Origin: CAVQCT01 sp964371785
GTDB taxonomy: Bacteria > Zixibacteria > MSB-5A5 > GN15 > FEB-12
NCBI GenBank assembly: GCA_964371785.1
Contig: CAYJOL010000004.1
Location: 348,199-412,198, forward strand
Length of the DNA stretch: 64,000 nt
Direction of reading: 5' to 3'
Shown piece by piece: positions 1 to 8,375 of the stretch. The notes beneath the pieces were generated by a model. It was not told the DNA's origin. It saw nothing but the letters and a program-made list of their open reading frames with translations, and did no database searches. Position numbers and translations under genes: made by a program. Positions within the stretch are counted from its first letter, which is position 1. Every line of letters starts with the position of its first letter.

Positions 1-2
1 CT

Positions 3-668
3 ATATTGGACAGCCTGGCCGGACTCGTGAGTATCACACCATTCTTGCGCGAACCCAAAACGATTGCGGCGGTCGACACCGCCTACGGCACAAATGCCGA
101 AGTCGCGTACGTGTCGGCCGTTCTTGTTTCTTTCCCGGAACTCCAGGAGATGGAGCGCGCCTTTCACTTCGAGAAAGTTCGTTTCCCATACATCCCCGGA
201 TTCTTCTACTTCCGTGAAGGCGAAACGATCATCAAAGCACTGGCTAAGCTGGAAAATGAACCGGACGTGATAATCGTCCACGGCCACGGTATCGCGCATC
301 CGGATCGTTGCGGCATAGCCAGCCTGATCGGTCTGGCCTTTGACAAACCGACTATCGGATGCTCTCGAAAACTGCTGGTCGGCCAACATCATACTGTCCC
401 ACCCGGCAAAGGGAATCACCAGCCGATCACGGTTAGTTCACACGAGGTCGGCCTCGCCTATCGGACAAAAGATGGCGTCAAACCAATTTTCATCTCGCCC
501 GGTCACAAGTGCGACCTTCGGCAGGCCCAGGATATCATTGTAAGGAGTCTGCGCGGATTCAGACAGCCGGAACCGCTGCGTCTGGCCCATCTTTACGCCA
601 ATAAGTTCAGGCGTCATGCCGAGCGAAAGGATTCCGTTTCCTCAGGTTCGATCACTGAAACCATTTAG
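3..668 (+). CDS. nfi: Endonuclease V, 5' end cut off by the window edge
   Basis: Endonuclease V nicks DNA one base 3' of deaminated bases (inosine, from adenine deamination) and starts their repair. The frame is open to the left edge; the first possible start (TTG at 6) lies inside the conserved N-terminal region, so the true start is probably upstream. Counting from that TTG, family landmarks are VD24 in a VDTAY motif, E71 in FREGE, GIAHP (96-99), the FVSPGH-like stretch near 162, and an EPLRLAH motif near the C-terminus. Two residues are odd. The family metal-ligand Asp in VDGHG is His92 here (VHGHG), and the usual Lys of GVAK is Arg121 (GCSRK). Family membership is clear; activity is uncertain because of these changes. 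A 24-base gap separates it from the amidohydrolase downstream. Confidence 0.88.
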   Translation: MLDSLAGLVSITPFLREPKTIAAVDTAYGTNAEVAYVSAVLVSFPELQEMERAFHFEKVRFPYIPGFFYFREGETIIKALAKLENEPDVIIVHGHGIAHPDRCGIASLIGLAFDKPTIGCSRKLLVGQHHTVPPGKGNHQPITVSSHEVGLAYRTKDGVKPIFISPGHKCDLRQAQDIIVRSLRGFRQPEPLRLAHLYANKFRRHAERKDSVSSGSITETI

Positions 669-692
669 AAATCAGGATGTTCTACAATCACG

Positions 693-1892
693 ATGAGCAT
701 ACAAGCTGATTTGCGGTCCGACATTCTGGCTCGTGTCAAAAAGAGTCTCCCCCGCCAGATCGAGTGGCGGCGACGTTTCCACATGTATCCCGAGCTCTCC
801 GACGAGGAATACGAAACAACGGCTTTTATTAAGACTCAGCTGGCCAAAATCGGAATCAAAATCCTTCCGGTTAAATTAAAGACGGGTATCCTGGCCGAAG
901 TTCGTGGTGATAAGACGGGAACGGTCGTCGCCGTAAGAACAGATATCGATGCTCTGCCAATCCAGGAGCAGACAAACCTTCCCTTCAAATCAAAGATCCC
1001 CGGGCGTATGCATGCGTGCGGCCACGATATGCACATGGCGACGGTGCTGGGCACCGCCGCGGTGTTGAATGAAATGAAAAGCAATCTGCATGGGACAGTT
1101 AGATTCATCTTTCAGCCTTCCGAAGAAATGCCGCCGGGTGGGGCGCGACCGATGATCGCTGCCGGAGCGCTTAAGGATGTGTCGATGATATTTGGTCTCC
1201 ATGTAGATCCGCGGCTGGCCACCGGCAAGATTGGTCTTCGCAATGGCCCGACTATGGCCTCGGTGACTGATTTTGACCTGATTATCCACGGCAAGAGCGG
1301 ACATGCGGCGCGTCCACATCAGACTGTCGATGCAATCACAACAGCCGCGGAGGTGGTTGAATCGATCCAGAAAATCATTTCCCGGGAAATAGATCCGATC
1401 CAACCGGTGGCAATTACCTTCGGCAAAATAAGCGGCGGTGTAGCCCGTAATGTTATTTGCGACCGGGTCGAACTGACCGGTACGGCTCGCGCGCTCGCCC
1501 CCGAAGCCGCAAAGGCGCTCCCCAGATTGATTAAGAGAACAGCAGAATCGGTGTGCCGGGCCCGCGGAGCCAGACTGGAGATACGACTTATAGCCGACTA
1601 CCCGGTATTAGTGAACCATCCGGAAGCGAACGCCATCTATCAACGAAACTGCGAATTGCTGTTCGGCAAAAATAGTGTCACTGACACTCCCATGGGACTC
1701 GGCGGTGAGGATTTTGCCTGCTATCTGGACAAAGTGAAAGGCGCCATGTTCCGCCTTGGCACGATGAACAAGAAGATCCAGGCGGATAAACCCTGGCATT
1801 CACCGGACTTCATCGCGGACGAAAACGGCCTGTACTATGGTACCGCCGTGTTAGTCGCATCCGTCATCGATTATCTCAAAGGCAAGAAATAA
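693..1892 (+). CDS. M20 family metal-dependent amidohydrolase (hippurate/N-acyl amino acid hydrolase type)
   Basis: Predicted cytoplasmic amidohydrolase that removes acyl groups from N-acyl amino acids or related amides. The 399 residues match the usual M20D length. The metal-binding motif MHACGHDMH (106-114, with C109 and H111) is followed by the catalytic/metal Glu pair in QPSEE (E144-E145), the dimerisation-domain motif SGHAARPH, and GGEDF near the C-terminus. The exact substrate cannot be read from sequence; IAA-amino acid hydrolases, carboxypeptidase Ss1-like enzymes and aminoacylases share this fold. Its TAA stop overlaps the ATG of the next gene by one base, so the two are probably co-translated. 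Confidence 0.88.
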   Translation: MSIQADLRSDILARVKKSLPRQIEWRRRFHMYPELSDEEYETTAFIKTQLAKIGIKILPVKLKTGILAEVRGDKTGTVVAVRTDIDALPIQEQTNLPFKSKIPGRMHACGHDMHMATVLGTAAVLNEMKSNLHGTVRFIFQPSEEMPPGGARPMIAAGALKDVSMIFGLHVDPRLATGKIGLRNGPTMASVTDFDLIIHGKSGHAARPHQTVDAITTAAEVVESIQKIISREIDPIQPVAITFGKISGGVARNVICDRVELTGTARALAPEAAKALPRLIKRTAESVCRARGARLEIRLIADYPVLVNHPEANAIYQRNCELLFGKNSVTDTPMGLGGEDFACYLDKVKGAMFRLGTMNKKIQADKPWHSPDFIADENGLYYGTAVLVASVIDYLKGKK

Positions 1893-3361
1893 TGAAAGCA
1901 GCGTTGCTGTGTATCGGACTCGCGCTTGTCACCCTCGGAACTTCCACGCAAGCCGTTACCATTGGAGCTCAAACGCTCACTTACGCGGATTTCAACAGCA
2001 TTCAGGATATCACCACTTCTATCTCTCACGTGTACTTCGCCACTACCGAGGGAATCATACGGTACAACAAGGATTCACAGACCTGGGAAGAGCCGATGAC
2101 AGGCAGCACGGGTCTCGATAATCAAGACATCCGGCGGGTTTGGGTGAATACGTTCGATGACAAATTGTACGCGCAGACCGGCATGGGACAGTTCGAATAC
2201 GACAACGTATTTGACCGATGGCTATCGGTGACCGATATCCCTCAGCTTGAAAACAACTATGTGCACATTCAGCCGCCTGCGGTCATGTACGCACCGGCTC
2301 AGTACAATTATATCAACAACGGCACGCTGGTTGATCCGCTCGGCCGAAGTTTTCAGATTTCGGACATAATTGATGACCGGGCCGGTAACCTCTGGCTCGG
2401 CACCTGGGGACTAGGCGCTGCAGTCGCCGGCAGTGCCTCTGACATGATCGACCTGCTCCCGTTCGGACTCCTCCAGAACCGCGTGAACGCCGTTTACAAT
2501 GACAGCGGTAGCCTGTGGGTCTCGGGAGCCGCCCTGAACAACATCCGCACCGGCATATCGATATTCAATCCTGATGACAACAACTTCAGCTATATCGAAT
2601 CCGGTCTCTCCCCTGATTTCCCCGCCTCTGATGTCAATTGCATATTCGGCCAGGGCCAGTCGATCTTCGTAGGGACCACTCAAGGACTGCTGGAGTTCGA
2701 CCGCAAGTCAATGCAGATGACTGCAACTCTGCACGAACGCGATGGGCTACCCGATGAAAACGTGCTGGCAGTAAGGGCAGTCGGCGATTCGCTTTTTGTG
2801 GGCACGGCCTCGGGTATGATGATGTATACGCACGCGACCGACTCCGCACACTTGATCCGACCCAGACTTTTTACCAATACCGCGATCTATGATTTCGAAG
2901 TCACGGACAGTTCCCTCTGGATTGCCTCGGAGAGCGGCGCCTATCAATTGCATTTCGGCTCCGGGCGCCTCCAGCGCTTTCAGGATCCCGACGGTGTTGT
3001 CTTTGGGCGGGTAACTTCAATCCGTCGCTGGGGTAACAATATCTGGTTCGCGGCCGACGACGGTGTGCTGCGGCTCAACCTGAATAATGGAGACACTCAA
3101 CCTTTTACGAGCGCCGTATCCGGACTTCAATACCGGGTTCTGGCAGTAAATGATCGAATTGCCGCTGTTTCTACAACCAACGGCCTGACTATATATTTTC
3201 TCAAAGATATCGCGCACCCCAATCAACGGGAGTTCACGATCGCCGACGGATTGCCGTCGAGCCGGATTTACAGCCTCTTGATGGATGGCGATTACATTTG
3301 GATCGGCAGTGACCGGGGACTGACACGCTTTTTCTGGAATGACCCCAACCGGGTTGACTGA
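1892..3361 (+). CDS. Secreted protein with two-component-regulator-type beta-propeller repeats
   Basis: A 489-residue protein with a signal peptide (hydrophobic residues 4-17, likely cleavage after TQA near residue 21). The mature part is a run of short beta repeats of the kind found in sensor propellers: phrases such as VYFATTEGIIRYN, SIFVGTTQGLLEFD, SLFVGTASGMMMYT, IWIGSDRGLTRFF, and GLPDENVLAV linkers recur every 40-50 residues. In the FCB group such propellers usually form the periplasmic sensor of hybrid histidine kinases. Here there is no transmembrane or kinase domain after it, so this is a free-standing propeller that is probably periplasmic or surface-exposed. Ligand unknown. It starts one base inside the stop of the amidohydrolase gene, suggesting co-expression. 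Confidence 0.75.
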   Translation: MKAALLCIGLALVTLGTSTQAVTIGAQTLTYADFNSIQDITTSISHVYFATTEGIIRYNKDSQTWEEPMTGSTGLDNQDIRRVWVNTFDDKLYAQTGMGQFEYDNVFDRWLSVTDIPQLENNYVHIQPPAVMYAPAQYNYINNGTLVDPLGRSFQISDIIDDRAGNLWLGTWGLGAAVAGSASDMIDLLPFGLLQNRVNAVYNDSGSLWVSGAALNNIRTGISIFNPDDNNFSYIESGLSPDFPASDVNCIFGQGQSIFVGTTQGLLEFDRKSMQMTATLHERDGLPDENVLAVRAVGDSLFVGTASGMMMYTHATDSAHLIRPRLFTNTAIYDFEVTDSSLWIASESGAYQLHFGSGRLQRFQDPDGVVFGRVTSIRRWGNNIWFAADDGVLRLNLNNGDTQPFTSAVSGLQYRVLAVNDRIAAVSTTNGLTIYFLKDIAHPNQREFTIADGLPSSRIYSLLMDGDYIWIGSDRGLTRFFWNDPNRVD

Positions 3362-3431
3362 CCGTTTGGATATTCAGGCCCTGTTTAAACGTTGCCAGCC
3401 GGTAGCCGACATATTACCATGTCATCGATGA

Positions 3432-4388
3432 ATGACTCGTATAAGTGACGGATTTCACGCGACAAAACCTATGGTCAAGATATTCGAACATCTCTGGATA
3501 AAAATCATAGCTCTGCTGCTTGGGTTACTGCTGTGGTTCCATGTGGCCACCGAGAAGGTGTACAATTATCAGCTTCGCCTGCCGCTTCGCGAGGTCGTGC
3601 TCGACAATGAACTGACTCTTGCCCAGGCCCCCCCGGAATCGCTGATGATTGTCGTATCCGCGACCGGAAAACAGCTGATGCGTCAGAAATGGCGCGACCG
3701 GGGCGTCAAAGTGGTTGCCAACCAGTTCGGCACGGGCCGACACCAGCTCCAGCTATCCGCAGGCAACACCTTCCTGACATCGCCGGCCAGGGATATCAGC
3801 CTTGAGGATATTATTGCGCCCAAAACGATCACGCTGACAATTGACCGACTGTCTGAATCTGTTGTCAAGGTACAGCCCGACTTGATAACCGAGCCGGAAA
3901 AAGGCTACGCTGTCAGTCGTATCTCCACCCCGGAACCATCGGAAGTTACACTTAGCGGACCGCAGTCGCTTGTGCGCCGGATTTCAGAAATCAACACCGA
4001 GCAGAAAGAAATCACCGGGCTTCGCAATGACCTTACACTGACTTTGGCCCTGGCCAACCCGGATATATTCGGCGCAGCTGTTGAGCCCGATTCGGTATCG
4101 GTAACAATCGAGGTTGTGGCGGTAAAGACCCGTGTCTTTGAGAACATTCCGGTAATCATCTATAACTCGCCGTCAGGCAAAAAAGTCTCCTCTACACCTC
4201 CTGTTGTGTCAGTCGAACTGACCGGGCCGCCGGCTGATATTGACCTGCTCAACCGCAATGCTATCATTGCGTCTGTTGACTATGATCACCTGACACCGGA
4301 AAAAAGGACGGCTCTGAAAATCGATTGCCCTTCCAAATTCACGGTGCAGAAATCATCAGCCGATTCGGTCACCATCAGCGTACAATAG
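3432..4388 (+). CDS. YbbR-like domain protein, membrane anchored
   Basis: YbbR repeats form small extracytoplasmic beta domains. In Firmicutes the YbbR protein CdaR regulates the diadenylate cyclase CdaA; no such cyclase is present in this window. One transmembrane helix at about residues 21-38 (IIALLLGLLLWFHVAT) is followed by repeats rich in the phrases VSATGK, VTLSGP and VELTGPP, typical of YbbR units. An in-frame ATG at 3471 (MVKIFEHLW) would put the helix close to the N-terminus as in relatives, and may be the true start; neither start has a good ribosome binding site. It ends two bases before tsaD, so the pair is likely one operon. Confidence 0.8.
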   Translation: MTRISDGFHATKPMVKIFEHLWIKIIALLLGLLLWFHVATEKVYNYQLRLPLREVVLDNELTLAQAPPESLMIVVSATGKQLMRQKWRDRGVKVVANQFGTGRHQLQLSAGNTFLTSPARDISLEDIIAPKTITLTIDRLSESVVKVQPDLITEPEKGYAVSRISTPEPSEVTLSGPQSLVRRISEINTEQKEITGLRNDLTLTLALANPDIFGAAVEPDSVSVTIEVVAVKTRVFENIPVIIYNSPSGKKVSSTPPVVSVELTGPPADIDLLNRNAIIASVDYDHLTPEKRTALKIDCPSKFTVQKSSADSVTISVQ

Positions 4389-4390
4389 GC

Positions 4391-5389
4391 ATGCTTACTC
4401 TCGGGATAGAAACATCATGCGACGAGACCTCGGCGGCGGTCATTCGCGACGGTCACGAAATACTCTCAAACATCATATTGTCGCAGGCCACGCACAGCAA
4501 GTTTGGCGGAGTGGTCCCCGAAGTTGCCAGCCGCGCCCACCTGAAAACGATTGTACCGATATATAGACAGGCGATGGAGACGGCCGGTGTCACGCTTGAT
4601 GAAATAGACCTGATTGCCGCTACCATGGGTCCCGGACTGGTTGGTGCGTTGCTGGTCGGCTTGACTTTCGCCAAAGGACTTGCCTATGCCCGCTCCAAGC
4701 CGTTCCTGGCGGTGAACCATATCGAGGGGCACCTCAGTGCCAATCTGCTGGAGCACCCCGACCTTGAATCGCACCATCTGAGTCTTATCGTGTCAGGCGG
4801 GCACTCTCTTCTGGTCGAGGTAAAAGAGTTTGGCGAATACGAGATTCTGGGGCGAACGAAAGATGATGCGGTGGGCGAGGCTTTCGACAAGGTGGCGAAA
4901 GTGATGGGCCTGGGATATCCGGGCGGGGCCAGTTTGGACCGTCTCGCGCAACAGGGTAATCCGAAGTATCATCGCTTCCCTCGACCGCTTCTCAAAGATG
5001 ACAGCTATCTGTTTTCCTACTCGGGTCTCAAGACCGCGGTAGCCCTCTTTATTGAAAGTCTTCCTCCGGCGCAGTATGAGGAACACAAGGCTGACATTGC
5101 CGCATCGTTTCAGGAGGCCGCGGTCGAAATTCTGGTGGAGAAGACGATGCGGGCGGCCCGTGAACGACGTATCCGCGATATAGCTCTGGCCGGCGGCGTG
5201 GCCGCCAACAGCCGGCTGCGTTCCATGTTCACGGAGCGGCTCCACGCCAATCACCGTCTGTTCTGGCCACGGATCGAGCTGTGCACGGACAATGCCGCCA
5301 TGATAGCGGCGGCTGGATATTACCGATTTCAAAAGGACGGCGCCGGTGAGTTGATCGCTAACGCCGTGCCGTATCTTAAGCTGACGTAG
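4391..5389 (+). CDS. tsaD: tRNA N6-adenosine threonylcarbamoyltransferase TsaD
   Basis: TsaD transfers the threonylcarbamoyl group to A37 of ANN-decoding tRNAs, working with TsaB, TsaC and TsaE. The ATG at 4391 gives MLTLGIETSCDETS, the canonical N-terminus; the longer open frame upstream overlaps the YbbR gene and is not used. The 332 residues match the family. Metal ligands are visible: H110 and H114 in NHIEGH, and the Asp of CTDNAAM near residue 299. GGVAANSRLR and SGGHSLL are also family landmarks. It starts two bases after the YbbR stop without a clear Shine-Dalgarno, suggesting translational coupling. Essential in most bacteria. Confidence 0.97.
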   Translation: MLTLGIETSCDETSAAVIRDGHEILSNIILSQATHSKFGGVVPEVASRAHLKTIVPIYRQAMETAGVTLDEIDLIAATMGPGLVGALLVGLTFAKGLAYARSKPFLAVNHIEGHLSANLLEHPDLESHHLSLIVSGGHSLLVEVKEFGEYEILGRTKDDAVGEAFDKVAKVMGLGYPGGASLDRLAQQGNPKYHRFPRPLLKDDSYLFSYSGLKTAVALFIESLPPAQYEEHKADIAASFQEAAVEILVEKTMRAARERRIRDIALAGGVAANSRLRSMFTERLHANHRLFWPRIELCTDNAAMIAAAGYYRFQKDGAGELIANAVPYLKLT

Positions 5390-5414
5390 ATTCTTGCTTC
5401 CGCCAATTCAATGC

Positions 5415-5449
5415 CAAAAAAAGAGCGGGTGATGTATACTCACCCGCTT
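5415..5449 (-). terminator. Intrinsic terminator for the minus-strand operon
   Basis: A perfect 9-bp stem (AGCGGGTGA at 5424-5432 and TCACCCGCT at 5440-5448, 7-base loop) is preceded on the plus strand by a run of A, so on the minus strand it is followed by a U-tract. It lies between tsaD (+) and the zinc-ribbon gene (-) and best fits the end of the minus-strand operon. On the plus strand it is followed only by TTTGCTTTG, so it may end tsaD transcripts weakly. Confidence 0.75.
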
Positions 5450-5480
5450 TGCTTTGCAGTCTCGAATTTGTCTTTTCAGA

Positions 5481-5669
5481 TCATCCGTAGACTTCGGCGT
5501 TATTGCACTTGCAGACGCCTACATTCAGGGCACGGAACTTCCAGGCACCTTTTTCACCTTTGGTGGCCTTGACGTGCTTGATGAACTGGATGGTTTCGTG
5601 GCAAACCGGACAGGTCATCGAATGAGCCTTCTTACTCGATTTATCCGCGAAACTTTGTTTCTTAGCCAT
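5481..5669 (-). CDS. Small zinc-ribbon protein of unknown function
   Basis: A 62-residue basic protein with four Cys placed as a likely zinc ribbon: C20 and C23 (CPVC) and C53 and C55 (CKC). The region between them is rich in Lys and aromatic residues. The N-terminus (MAKKQSFADKSSKKAH) is highly charged. I do not recognise a named family. Its start overlaps the last 8 bases of the upstream TPR-like gene, so it is the last gene of a coupled four-gene operon headed by the PATAN-domain protein. Nucleic-acid or ribosome binding would be typical of such ribbons but is only inference. Confidence 0.7.
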   Translation of the reverse strand: MAKKQSFADKSSKKAHSMTCPVCHETIQFIKHVKATKGEKGAWKFRALNVGVCKCNNAEVYG

Positions 5670-5892
5670 TTGTAAAAACCTCCTCGATTTCTAAACTATC
5701 TTCCTGTCGGCGCCGTGCCAATTCCTGCTTTACCGCCAGCATGAGAAAGGTCGACTCGGAGTACAGGCGAAACTCCTTGTCATGCTCAAAAAACGGGGCA
5801 GCTTTCTTAAAGTGCTCGGACGCCGAGGAGTAATCCTTCCGTTTCAACGCCAACAACGCGGCATAGTAATCTCTTTCACCGCTATTGAGCAT
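5662..5892 (-). CDS. Small TPR-like helical protein of unknown function
   Basis: A 76-residue, mostly helical acidic protein. Residues 8-38 (YYAALLALKRKDYSSASEHF and the helix after it) have the pattern of a single tetratricopeptide motif, which usually mediates protein contacts. There is no signal peptide or membrane segment. It overlaps the upstream coiled-coil gene by 11 bases and the downstream zinc-ribbon gene by 8 bases, so it is certainly translated as part of that operon if those genes are real. No specific function can be assigned. Confidence 0.65.
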   Translation of the reverse strand: MLNSGERDYYAALLALKRKDYSSASEHFKKAAPFFEHDKEFRLYSESTFLMLAVKQELARRRQEDSLEIEEVFTNG

Positions 5893-6553
5893 TAAACGTC
5901 TCCGCCTTAAAGTTGGTTTCAGCTTCCTTCAGTTTTCTAACATACGGCTCCACTTTGTAGCCGTTATGTTTGAGGTAATATATGATAAGGGCGGACAAAA
6001 TCAAGGCATCTTTATTCGCCTGGACTTTGGCCGCTTTGAGGAGGTCGTCAAGAACAGTCAGGATATGTTTTTTATTGCCGGCGTGGTCTTTGTACAGGTT
6101 AGCCAGATATTCCAACTTCTTGTCGAACAATGTGATAGTGTCTGTTTCGGCCGCTTCGTCGGCCGCTGCCTCGGGCCCGCGTTTCAGCACGACCCGATGA
6201 GTCAGTTCCTGTTGGGTCTGCTGCCAGCGGTCGATTTCCGTTTCAATTTTGCGGCGGGCAGGCGTGACGCCACTGGCGAGATGCAGTTCTTTTCTAATTT
6301 CGCCCAGAATTCCGCTGATCCGCTGGACGTCGACCGGCTTCAGATTCCCCTCGGTCAACCAGCGATTATGACTCGCAAACCACTCTCCGATATTGTCGGT
6401 CAGACTGTCACCCGATGAGACGTTTCGGGCGATATCATCGAGCTGGTTTATCCCTTCGATAACCGAGAGCCGATTTTCTTTGAGCGTTACCACCCGCTCC
6501 AGAAAAGACTCAAGCAGGGACTCCAGCGATTCGAGTGTTTCACTTCTGCTCAA
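5882..6553 (-). CDS. Helical/coiled-coil protein of unknown function
   Basis: 223 residues, strongly helical and charged, with heptad-like patterns at residues 5-40 (LESLESLLESFLERVVTLKE) and 85-125. A Glu/Ala-rich linker near 130-140 separates an N-terminal coiled region from a C-terminal helical bundle (YLANLYKDHAGNKKHILTVL, then ALILSALIIYYLKHNGYKVE). No catalytic motif, no signal peptide. It overlaps both neighbours (14 bases with the PATAN gene, 11 with the TPR-like gene). A scaffold or partner role to the PATAN protein is inferred from operon structure only. Confidence 0.65.
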   Translation of the reverse strand: MSRSETLESLESLLESFLERVVTLKENRLSVIEGINQLDDIARNVSSGDSLTDNIGEWFASHNRWLTEGNLKPVDVQRISGILGEIRKELHLASGVTPARRKIETEIDRWQQTQQELTHRVVLKRGPEAAADEAAETDTITLFDKKLEYLANLYKDHAGNKKHILTVLDDLLKAAKVQANKDALILSALIIYYLKHNGYKVEPYVRKLKEAETNFKAETFNAQ

Positions 6554-7409
6554 TCGGGTTCTCCAGGAAAGTTTTGCTTAATCTTCTATTTGGTGCCACA
6601 TCTATTTTCTTCTCGGTCAAGTATTCTTCGAATAGTCCGGCCAGCCGATTCACCATTTTCTCCAGCTGAGGTGAATCCTGTTCCGCCTTGCGCTCGGTTC
6701 GCGTGATAATCCCGGCGAGTTTCAGATGCGCCAGTTGCAGCAAAGCGTCCTCCTGGGCCATCGCGCTCAGCTTGACTACTTCGGCAAGCGACCGACGACC
6801 ATCGACCAGCGCCATCAAGTTCCATTCCCGCGCCTGCATGCTCACTTCGCGTGTGCGTCCGCCTTGCGATGCCGAAATAACGTAGACATCGCTCAGGTCG
6901 CCCAGGACGTCCTTCACCATGTTTTGTTCGTCCAGTCGACGGAGACCTTCGAGAATCACGTTTTCAACAGAAAGCTGAACGGTTATCTCTTCATCAGTGG
7001 GAAATTGATCCTCGTAGAATTTGAACGAGCCGGTCTTCCATGACATAAGCGAGTACAGCAATGATTCCACCTGATTCTTGACGACCGTTTGAAGATCGGC
7101 GCGGTCTATGAAACCGCGCGAGACCAGAATCTCGCCCAGACGTTTTGTATTTTCAGTCTTGGCCTGTACAGTTATGGCCTCTTCGAGCTGAGCATCAGAG
7201 ATCTTTCCCTTTTCGCGCAGGAGCTTGCCCAGGTGGAACGTCTGTCTTGGACCATAGCCGTAGATTATCTCTCCCTGACTGAAATAGACCATGACGATGG
7301 AATCATCTTTTTGAATGCCCAGGGTGCCTGATTTGCGACTGGCCGCAATCAACTGAAATATTTCTGGAAGGGTGAACTTCTCAATATTTCCCTGTAATCC
7401 TAAATCCAT
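6540..7409 (-). CDS. DUF4388 (PATAN) domain protein, first gene of an unknown operon
   Basis: The N-terminal ~100 residues match the DUF4388/PATAN pattern: LQGNIEKFTLPEIFQLI, then SGTLGI and VYFSQGEIIYG. This domain occurs in signalling proteins of deltaproteobacteria, cyanobacteria and FCB bacteria, often with response regulators or Mgl-type GTPases. A second part (GKLLREKGKISDAQLEEAI, GEILVSRGFIDRADL) resembles the helical repeats found next to it and in MshEN-like modules. A third region (SLAEVVKLSAMAQEDALLQL) looks like a winged-helix-type module. ATG at 7409 is chosen because AAGGAG (7415-7420, minus strand) stands 5 bases before it; the open frame continues to 7445. 289 residues. It heads a coupled operon of four genes. 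Confidence 0.75.
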   Translation of the reverse strand: MDLGLQGNIEKFTLPEIFQLIAASRKSGTLGIQKDDSIVMVYFSQGEIIYGYGPRQTFHLGKLLREKGKISDAQLEEAITVQAKTENTKRLGEILVSRGFIDRADLQTVVKNQVESLLYSLMSWKTGSFKFYEDQFPTDEEITVQLSVENVILEGLRRLDEQNMVKDVLGDLSDVYVISASQGGRTREVSMQAREWNLMALVDGRRSLAEVVKLSAMAQEDALLQLAHLKLAGIITRTERKAEQDSPQLEKMVNRLAGLFEEYLTEKKIDVAPNRRLSKTFLENPIEQK

Positions 7410-7565
7410 CACTGCTCCTTGTCGATGATCGTTCGTGGCTGTCAAGTATCAAAGGAACGATCACCTATTGCCTGTTAGTAGATAACGACTTATGAAGTGC
7501 TCAACATATACAGCATCAAAACTGTATAAATAATAATAGGTTACTGGTCCGCTATTACGCTTACC

Positions 7566-7594
7566 ACAATAATACAAACCTCAATCGCTGTCAA
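7566..7594 (-). promoter_or_regulatory. Candidate sigma70-type promoter for the PATAN operon
   Basis: On the minus strand TTGACA (7589-7594) and TATTGT (7566-7571) are separated by 17 bases, about 150 bases upstream of the PATAN start. It lies in the 314-bp divergent intergenic region 7410-7723, between the PATAN operon (-) and recX (+). Apart from AT-rich stretches I see no RNA gene or clear operator there, and no convincing recX promoter. Confidence 0.35.
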
Positions 7595-7723
7595 CAGGTT
7601 TTGAGGCGATGTTCACTTTTTCATACTATGTTATACAATAGAACCGTTTGCAGATGATTATCCAACTTTACGGTTTCTTCGTTTTCGCATTTCCGTATAT
7701 TCGCAGAAACGTGAAAAGCAGCT

Positions 7724-8356
7724 ATGGACGCAAACTGTAAGTTAACAAAACTATCTCGCACGGGCGGCCGGGTGACGATCAGAATCTCAGACCACGACGA
7801 ACCGATTCTGATTTCCGAGGAAATCGTCCATCGGCACCGACTGGTCGAGGGAATCATGCTCACCGCCTCCCAGGTTGAACAGCTCAAGCACGAATCGGAA
7901 CTGTATCGATGCGATTCTCTGGCGGCGCGTCTTCTGGCCGGCCGCGAGTACTCAATCGGCGAATTGAAACGAAAACTTCGCCTAAAACAGTTCAACCAAC
8001 CAGTCATCGAACAGACCCTGAAGAAGTATCGTCGCGACGGTGTGCTGGATGATACCCGATATGCATACGCGGTCGCGCAACAGATTGTCGAAACCAAACC
8101 GTGCGGCCGGGCGTTCTTGACCGCGTATCTTCAGCGCAAACATATAGACCGCCAGCTTGCCGAAACCACTGTCGACATGGTCCTGCAGGAGCGTGACGAG
8201 GAGAACGACGCTCTTGTAGCGCTGAAGCGACGGTGGCGGGAGTTCGGCCAGTTTGAACTTGAAGTGGCCCGTAAGAAAGCATATACTTATTTGGCCCGAC
8301 GGGGCTTTGGCTATGACGCGGCCAGGAAAGCGTTTGAGCGCCTGACGAATCAGTGA
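7724..8356 (+). CDS. recX: Regulatory protein RecX
   Basis: RecX modulates RecA filaments by binding in the filament groove. The 210 residues contain the three-helix repeat units of the family: RDSLAARLLAGREYSIGELK-like at 62-82, the signature DDTRYAYAVAQQIV near 109-122, and the C-terminal RRGFGYDAARKAF. The N-terminal ~60 residues are an extra beta-rich extension (VTIRISDHDEPILISEEIV), seen in some non-proteobacterial RecX proteins. recA is not adjacent, but recX is followed at once by alaS, echoing the recA-recX-alaS order of proteobacteria. Its TGA stop lies 16 bases before the inferred alaS start. Confidence 0.88.
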   Translation: MDANCKLTKLSRTGGRVTIRISDHDEPILISEEIVHRHRLVEGIMLTASQVEQLKHESELYRCDSLAARLLAGREYSIGELKRKLRLKQFNQPVIEQTLKKYRRDGVLDDTRYAYAVAQQIVETKPCGRAFLTAYLQRKHIDRQLAETTVDMVLQERDEENDALVALKRRWREFGQFELEVARKKAYTYLARRGFGYDAARKAFERLTNQ

Positions 8357-8357
8357 G

Positions 8358-8375
8358 AAAGGAATCCCAGCCATC
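8358..8375 (+). promoter_or_regulatory. Translation start region of alaS: Shine-Dalgarno plus inferred ATC start
   Basis: The alaS frame opens after a TGA at 8343-8345 and contains no ATG, GTG or TTG before the GTG at 8436. AAAGGA (8358-8363) stands 9 bases ahead of ATC at 8373, and translation from that ATC yields the conserved AlaS N-terminal helix (KTADIRRSFLNYFERH). The GTG at 8436 would remove it. ATC is therefore the most likely start, unless the base call is wrong. Confidence 0.6.
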
